Source: UKL13-3 sp044353855
Lineage (GTDB): Bacteria > Bacteroidota > Bacteroidia > UKL13-3
DNA: 64,000 bases
Assembly: GCA_044353855.1 (NCBI GenBank)
Contig: JBILBF010000005.1
Span: forward strand, 1-64,000
Reading direction: 5' to 3'
A program made the translations under genes and the position numbers. This document shows, in pieces, positions 60,673 through 64,000 of this stretch. Position 1 is the first letter of the stretch. Each line of letters starts with the position of its first letter. Below the pieces are notes generated by a model, which did not search any database, was not told where the DNA came from, and was given only the letters and a program-made list of their open reading frames with translations.

Positions 60673-61728
60673 ATGTCGGCCAAAAAGAGAATGACACCTT
60701 CTAGAAGAATTTTTTACATCATACTTTTAATAGTGGTAATGATGGTTATGGGTGTAGGCATAAAAATTTATGAAGATGTATTGGCTTGTAATATTGAATT
60801 GCTAGAAGGAGAAAAAGCATATGTGTATGTTGGAACTCAAAAAACATTAGCTGAAAACAAAGAAAATTGGAAAAAAAGTGGATTGTTTAAAAACGTTGAT
60901 GGTTTAACACGCATGATTCAATGGCTTGGTTTTGAGTTTAAATTAAAACCCGGCAGGTATGAAGTTGATGGGAGCTTTAATAATTATAAACTTGTAAAGT
61001 TGTTGGTTAGTGGCAAGCAAACGCCAATAGATATTACCTTCAGGTATGCTGAACGTAAAACAGATTTGGTGCGGTTTTGGAGTAATCAATTAGAAGCAGA
61101 TAGCAATGACCTATTAGCCTTATTAAATGATGAATCTATGTTTGAAGATATTGGATTGGATACAATAAATTCAGTTTCACTTTTTATTCCCAATACGTAT
61201 AACTTTTATTGGAATACAACTGCTGAAGATTTATTGCTGAGAATGAAAAAGGAATACCTACAATTTTGGAATGACGAACGCAAAGCGAAAGCGAAAGCTC
61301 TTCATCTTACACCTCAGCAAGTGAATATTGTTGCTTCAATTGTGCAAAAGGAAACCTATCAAAAAGCAGAAATGCCTGTAGTTGCAGGCGTTTATTTTAA
61401 CCGGCTTCAAAAAGGAATGCCTTTTCAAGCGGATCCTACTATTTTATATGTACTCAATGACAAGTCTATTAAACGTGTTTCAGGAGCAATGTTACAACTA
61501 AATTCTCCCTACAATACCTATCGCAATAAAGGCTTAATTCCTGGTCCAATTTGTGTTCCATCTGTTCAGGCCATTGATGCAGTGTTAAACTTGCAAAAGC
61601 ATACGTATATTTATTTTTGCGCCAAAGAAGATTTTTCAGGTTTTCACCAATTTGCAACATCCTATTCAACTCACCAACAAAATGCACGTAATTACCAACG
61701 TGAATTAAATAGGAGAGGGATTCGTTAA
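60673..61728 (+). CDS. mltG: Endolytic murein transglycosylase
   Basis: A 351-residue YceG/MltG protein: one N-terminal membrane helix (FYIILLIVVMMVMGVGIKI), a LysM-like subdomain and a catalytic region with VNIVASIVQKETYQKAEMP, AGVYFNRLQKGMPFQADPT and NSPYNTYRNKGLIPGPICVP. It cleaves nascent glycan strands at the inner membrane. Its ATG follows the cytochrome stop with no gap, so the two are co-transcribed. Confidence 0.95.
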   Translation: MSAKKRMTPSRRIFYIILLIVVMMVMGVGIKIYEDVLACNIELLEGEKAYVYVGTQKTLAENKENWKKSGLFKNVDGLTRMIQWLGFEFKLKPGRYEVDGSFNNYKLVKLLVSGKQTPIDITFRYAERKTDLVRFWSNQLEADSNDLLALLNDESMFEDIGLDTINSVSLFIPNTYNFYWNTTAEDLLLRMKKEYLQFWNDERKAKAKALHLTPQQVNIVASIVQKETYQKAEMPVVAGVYFNRLQKGMPFQADPTILYVLNDKSIKRVSGAMLQLNSPYNTYRNKGLIPGPICVPSVQAIDAVLNLQKHTYIYFCAKEDFSGFHQFATSYSTHQQNARNYQRELNRRGIR

Positions 61729-61745
61729 TTTTAAAAGAATCAATT

Positions 61746-63602
61746 GTGATTAAAAACTTAGGTATTTTATGTCGATATGTTAGCTACTGGTATCTGCTAT
61801 TTATTGCTGCTCGAATAGTATTTATAACGCTTAATTGGAGTCAATTGCATATGCTTTCGATAGGCGAACTTGCTTATTCATTTTACCATGGATTTGCACT
61901 TGATGTTTCAATGACGGCTTATTGTTGTTTTATTCCATTTTTATTATGGATAATCAGTCATTTCTCTCGCTATCAAGTACACATAAATAAAGCGCTCAAA
62001 ATATATAATATCGTATTGTTGGTTATCATCGTATTTATCACAATTGCTGATGGCGAATTATACATTCATTGGGGCCAGAAAATAAATGCCTATGCCTCAT
62101 CATTTGCAAAGTTTCCCAAAGAGATGTTGGTTTTTTCTTCTGGTGTGGGTGCTGGTAAATTAGTTGTTATATCTGTTTTCTATTTTGTATTCGCTTATTA
62201 TATATACCATTTTGGGATGCGCGGTTTGGATACTATTGATGCTAAATTAACGTCAAAATGGATCATTGTTTCTGGTGTATGTATATTCATCTTACTTGTT
62301 ATTGGTATGCGCGGAGGAATAGGAAAATCACCTTTAAGCCAAAGCTCTGCTTATTATTCAACCCATTCTATTTTAAACCAAGTTGCACTTAATACTTGTT
62401 GGAATTTATTGTCATCATTTATTGAAACGTCAGAAAGCACCTCATCCAATCCTTATATTTTTACAAGTAAACAAGCTGCTCAACAGCATCTAGATTTACT
62501 TCAATTTAAACCCAAAGGATTTCCTTTGTTGTTTACATCCAACCAACCCAATATTGTTTTCATCATATTGGAAGGTTGGTCAGCTGATGTGGTTGGCTGT
62601 TTGGGAGGAGAAAAACGTATTACCCCTAATTTTGATTCATTAAGTAAAGAGGGATATTTGTTTGATCATTTTTATGCAAGTGGAAATAGAACGGATAAAG
62701 GATTAGCAGCCATTATCAGTGCTCAGCCTGCATTGCCCAATAGTTCTATTATCAATAGTATTCAAAAATTTACTAAGCTTCCATCTGTTGCTAATTCACT
62801 CAAACAACATGGATATTCTACTTCATTTTATTACGGAGGAGAATCGGATTTTGCGAATATGAAAGGGTATTGGCTGAGTGCAGGCTACGAACATATTGTA
62901 GATTTAGATGATTTTCCATTAGCCAATCGCAATGCCGAGTGGGGGGTTCATGATGATCAACTATGGCAAAAGGTAGTTGCTGGTTTAAATGTTTCACCTG
63001 AACCTTTTTTTGCAAGTGTGCTTACCTTAAGTAGCCACGAACCTTTTAATGTTCCAGAAAAAACGTATTTATACTCAGCAGATGAAGCAGATCAATACCG
63101 CAATGCAGTTTGGTATGCCGATAAACAATTGGGGTTGTTTTTTGAACAAGCCAAAACACAACCTTGGTATAGTCGAACAATCTTTATCATTCAATCTGAT
63201 CATGGTCATAAACTTCCAGCATACCATCAACCCATGCAAGCGGGGATGTATCATATTCCGATGTTGGTGGTTGGAGGCGCATTAAAAGCAGAAGTTAGAG
63301 GGAGTGTCAATCATACCCTTTCCTCACAACTCAATACGGCTGCTACTTTTTTACCACAAGTACACATAGATGCATCAGCGTTTAATTGGAGTTATAATTG
63401 TTTGGATAGTGCTTACAAACCTTTTGCTGCTTTCGTTTACCATCACGGTGTGGGCTTAATGAATTCGGATGCCAAAGTAGTATACAGTCATTTTAATAAA
63501 ATGGTAGAGTGGAGTGAAGGCGATAGCCTTTATTTTCCTTTATTGGAAAAACAAGCACGCTCCTATTTACAAGTGTATTATGACGAATACCTTAACCGAT
63601 AA
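61746..63602 (+). CDS. LTA synthase-family membrane sulfatase-fold enzyme
   Basis: A 618-residue protein with five N-terminal membrane helices (~1-205) and an extracytoplasmic sulfatase-fold domain: NIVFIILEGWSADVVGCLGG, YASGNRTDKGLAAI (nucleophile Thr), SLKQHGYSTSFYYGGESDFA, SLSSHEPFN in similar form and IIQSDHGHKLP (metal ligands). In Firmicutes such enzymes make lipoteichoic acid; in Gram-negatives they move phosphoglycerol or phosphoethanolamine onto glycans or lipids. Start is GTG at 61746, 17 bases after mltG. Confidence 0.9.
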   Translation: MIKNLGILCRYVSYWYLLFIAARIVFITLNWSQLHMLSIGELAYSFYHGFALDVSMTAYCCFIPFLLWIISHFSRYQVHINKALKIYNIVLLVIIVFITIADGELYIHWGQKINAYASSFAKFPKEMLVFSSGVGAGKLVVISVFYFVFAYYIYHFGMRGLDTIDAKLTSKWIIVSGVCIFILLVIGMRGGIGKSPLSQSSAYYSTHSILNQVALNTCWNLLSSFIETSESTSSNPYIFTSKQAAQQHLDLLQFKPKGFPLLFTSNQPNIVFIILEGWSADVVGCLGGEKRITPNFDSLSKEGYLFDHFYASGNRTDKGLAAIISAQPALPNSSIINSIQKFTKLPSVANSLKQHGYSTSFYYGGESDFANMKGYWLSAGYEHIVDLDDFPLANRNAEWGVHDDQLWQKVVAGLNVSPEPFFASVLTLSSHEPFNVPEKTYLYSADEADQYRNAVWYADKQLGLFFEQAKTQPWYSRTIFIIQSDHGHKLPAYHQPMQAGMYHIPMLVVGGALKAEVRGSVNHTLSSQLNTAATFLPQVHIDASAFNWSYNCLDSAYKPFAAFVYHHGVGLMNSDAKVVYSHFNKMVEWSEGDSLYFPLLEKQARSYLQVYYDEYLNR

Positions 63603-63612
63603 GTAACAATTA

Positions 63613-64000
63613 ATGTCATCAAAAGCAGAAGTTTTTCAATTAATACAACACAAGGAGTTAAAGTTTTTTTTAGCAACTCGGATTTTTTTAACTATTGCTT
63701 TACAAATACAAGCAGTCATTGTTGGATGGCAAATTTATGCATTAACGCAAGATCCACTTTCGTTGGGGTTAATTGGACTTGCCGAAGCTATACCTGCTTT
63801 GAGCATTGCTTTGTATGCCGGGCATATAGCTGATATTAGCAATAAGCGGAATATTCTCATCAAAGCTATACTGTGTATTTTGTTTTGTTCTGTTGGCTTG
63901 CTTGTTGTAACCATGGATGATTTTGTGATAGGTATTGGCGAATCATATAGTGTTCGTGGAATGTATCTCTTTATTTTTTTAAGTGGGTTTGCACGTGGTT
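63613..64000 (+). CDS. MFS transporter, EntS-like, 5' part
   Basis: An open frame starting with ATG at 63613 and running past the window end (129 residues seen). FFLATRIFLTIALQIQAVIV and GWQIYALTQDPLSLGLIGLA are the TM1-TM2 region of EntS-type major facilitator transporters, followed by the loop motif AGHIADISNKRNILI between TM2 and TM3. Substrate unknown. It lies 10 bases after the LTA synthase-like gene. Confidence 0.85.
   Translation, partial: MSSKAEVFQLIQHKELKFFLATRIFLTIALQIQAVIVGWQIYALTQDPLSLGLIGLAEAIPALSIALYAGHIADISNKRNILIKAILCILFCSVGLLVVTMDDFVIGIGESYSVRGMYLFIFLSGFARG

Noticed and set aside
61320..61360. MltG with a lost catalytic Glu (IVQKET rather than IVEKET)
   Set aside because: The second Glu appears to be the constant one in the family; Gln at the first position occurs in normal homologues.
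1..64000. tRNA genes, insertion sequences, prophage or known anti-phage genes
   Set aside because: No cloverleaf, transposase, integrase, capsid or defence protein was recognised.

Overview
This is AT-rich chromosomal DNA from a member of the Bacteroidota. The evidence is a type IX secretion C-terminal sorting domain, a DUF4290 protein, a HYC_CC_PP-type Cys-rich protein, a Bacteroidota-style leucyl-tRNA synthetase, TAnnTTTG-like promoter boxes, few Shine-Dalgarno sites and many GTG/TTG starts. No phage, insertion sequence, CRISPR array or tRNA gene was seen. An rRNA operon ends at the left edge (3' part of 5S rRNA plus terminator).

Layout. 1-3.9 kb: 5S tail, an O-antigen ligase-like membrane protein, and a tightly overlapping minus-strand operon (SAM hydroxide adenosyltransferase, ABM protein, LysM protein, GT2 glycosyltransferase). 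4-6.1 kb: phoH and purC. 6.1-8.3 kb: two lipoproteins (TPR and LpoB-like). 8.3-17.8 kb: a long minus-strand unit running from a promoter near 17.2 kb to a UUCG-loop terminator near 8.3 kb. It encodes a ThiF/E1-like adenylating protein, a GNAT/N-acyl-amino-acid-synthase-like acyltransferase, a 7TM-DISM sensor histidine kinase, a receiver-histidine kinase, a response regulator, an AsmA protein and an azurin-like cupredoxin. A divergent response regulator sits at its head. 17.7-31 kb: mostly housekeeping genes (mtgA, leuS, truB, glmM, ychF) mixed with a KirBac channel, a WbpD-like acetyltransferase, a ZIP transporter, a PAP2 phosphatase and methyltransferases. 31-38.2 kb: an S9 peptidase, a two-component pair, SUI1, an RhlE-like helicase and a lipid kinase.

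38.2-40.25 kb is a gene graveyard: a frameshifted NarL-type histidine kinase remnant, an orphan N-terminal half of a large RluA-type pseudouridine synthase, and a broken ZIP-type permease. 40.3-48.9 kb: an oxidoreductase, two small conserved proteins, a metal-uptake operon (Cys-rich protein, TonB-dependent receptor, HMA protein) and an MBOAT/SGNH-like acylation pair. 48.9-64 kb: thiolase, class IV aminotransferase, TlpA, then a plus-strand run: tandem D-Ala-D-Ala ligase, PASTA protein, T9SS cargo, rhodanese, heptaheme cytochrome with TPRs, MltG, an LTA-synthase-like protein and a truncated MFS transporter.

Most notable: (1) the ThiF-acyltransferase-7TM kinase-receiver cluster, which looks like a make-and-sense module for an acylated small molecule and which I cannot match to a described system; (2) the 893-residue tandem Ddl whose second half carries Phe at the position that discriminates D-Ala from D-lactate acceptors; (3) the decay zone and its three remnants; (4) a REP-like inverted repeat that supplies the apparent truB start codon; (5) an inverted repeat positioned over the promoter of the metal operon.
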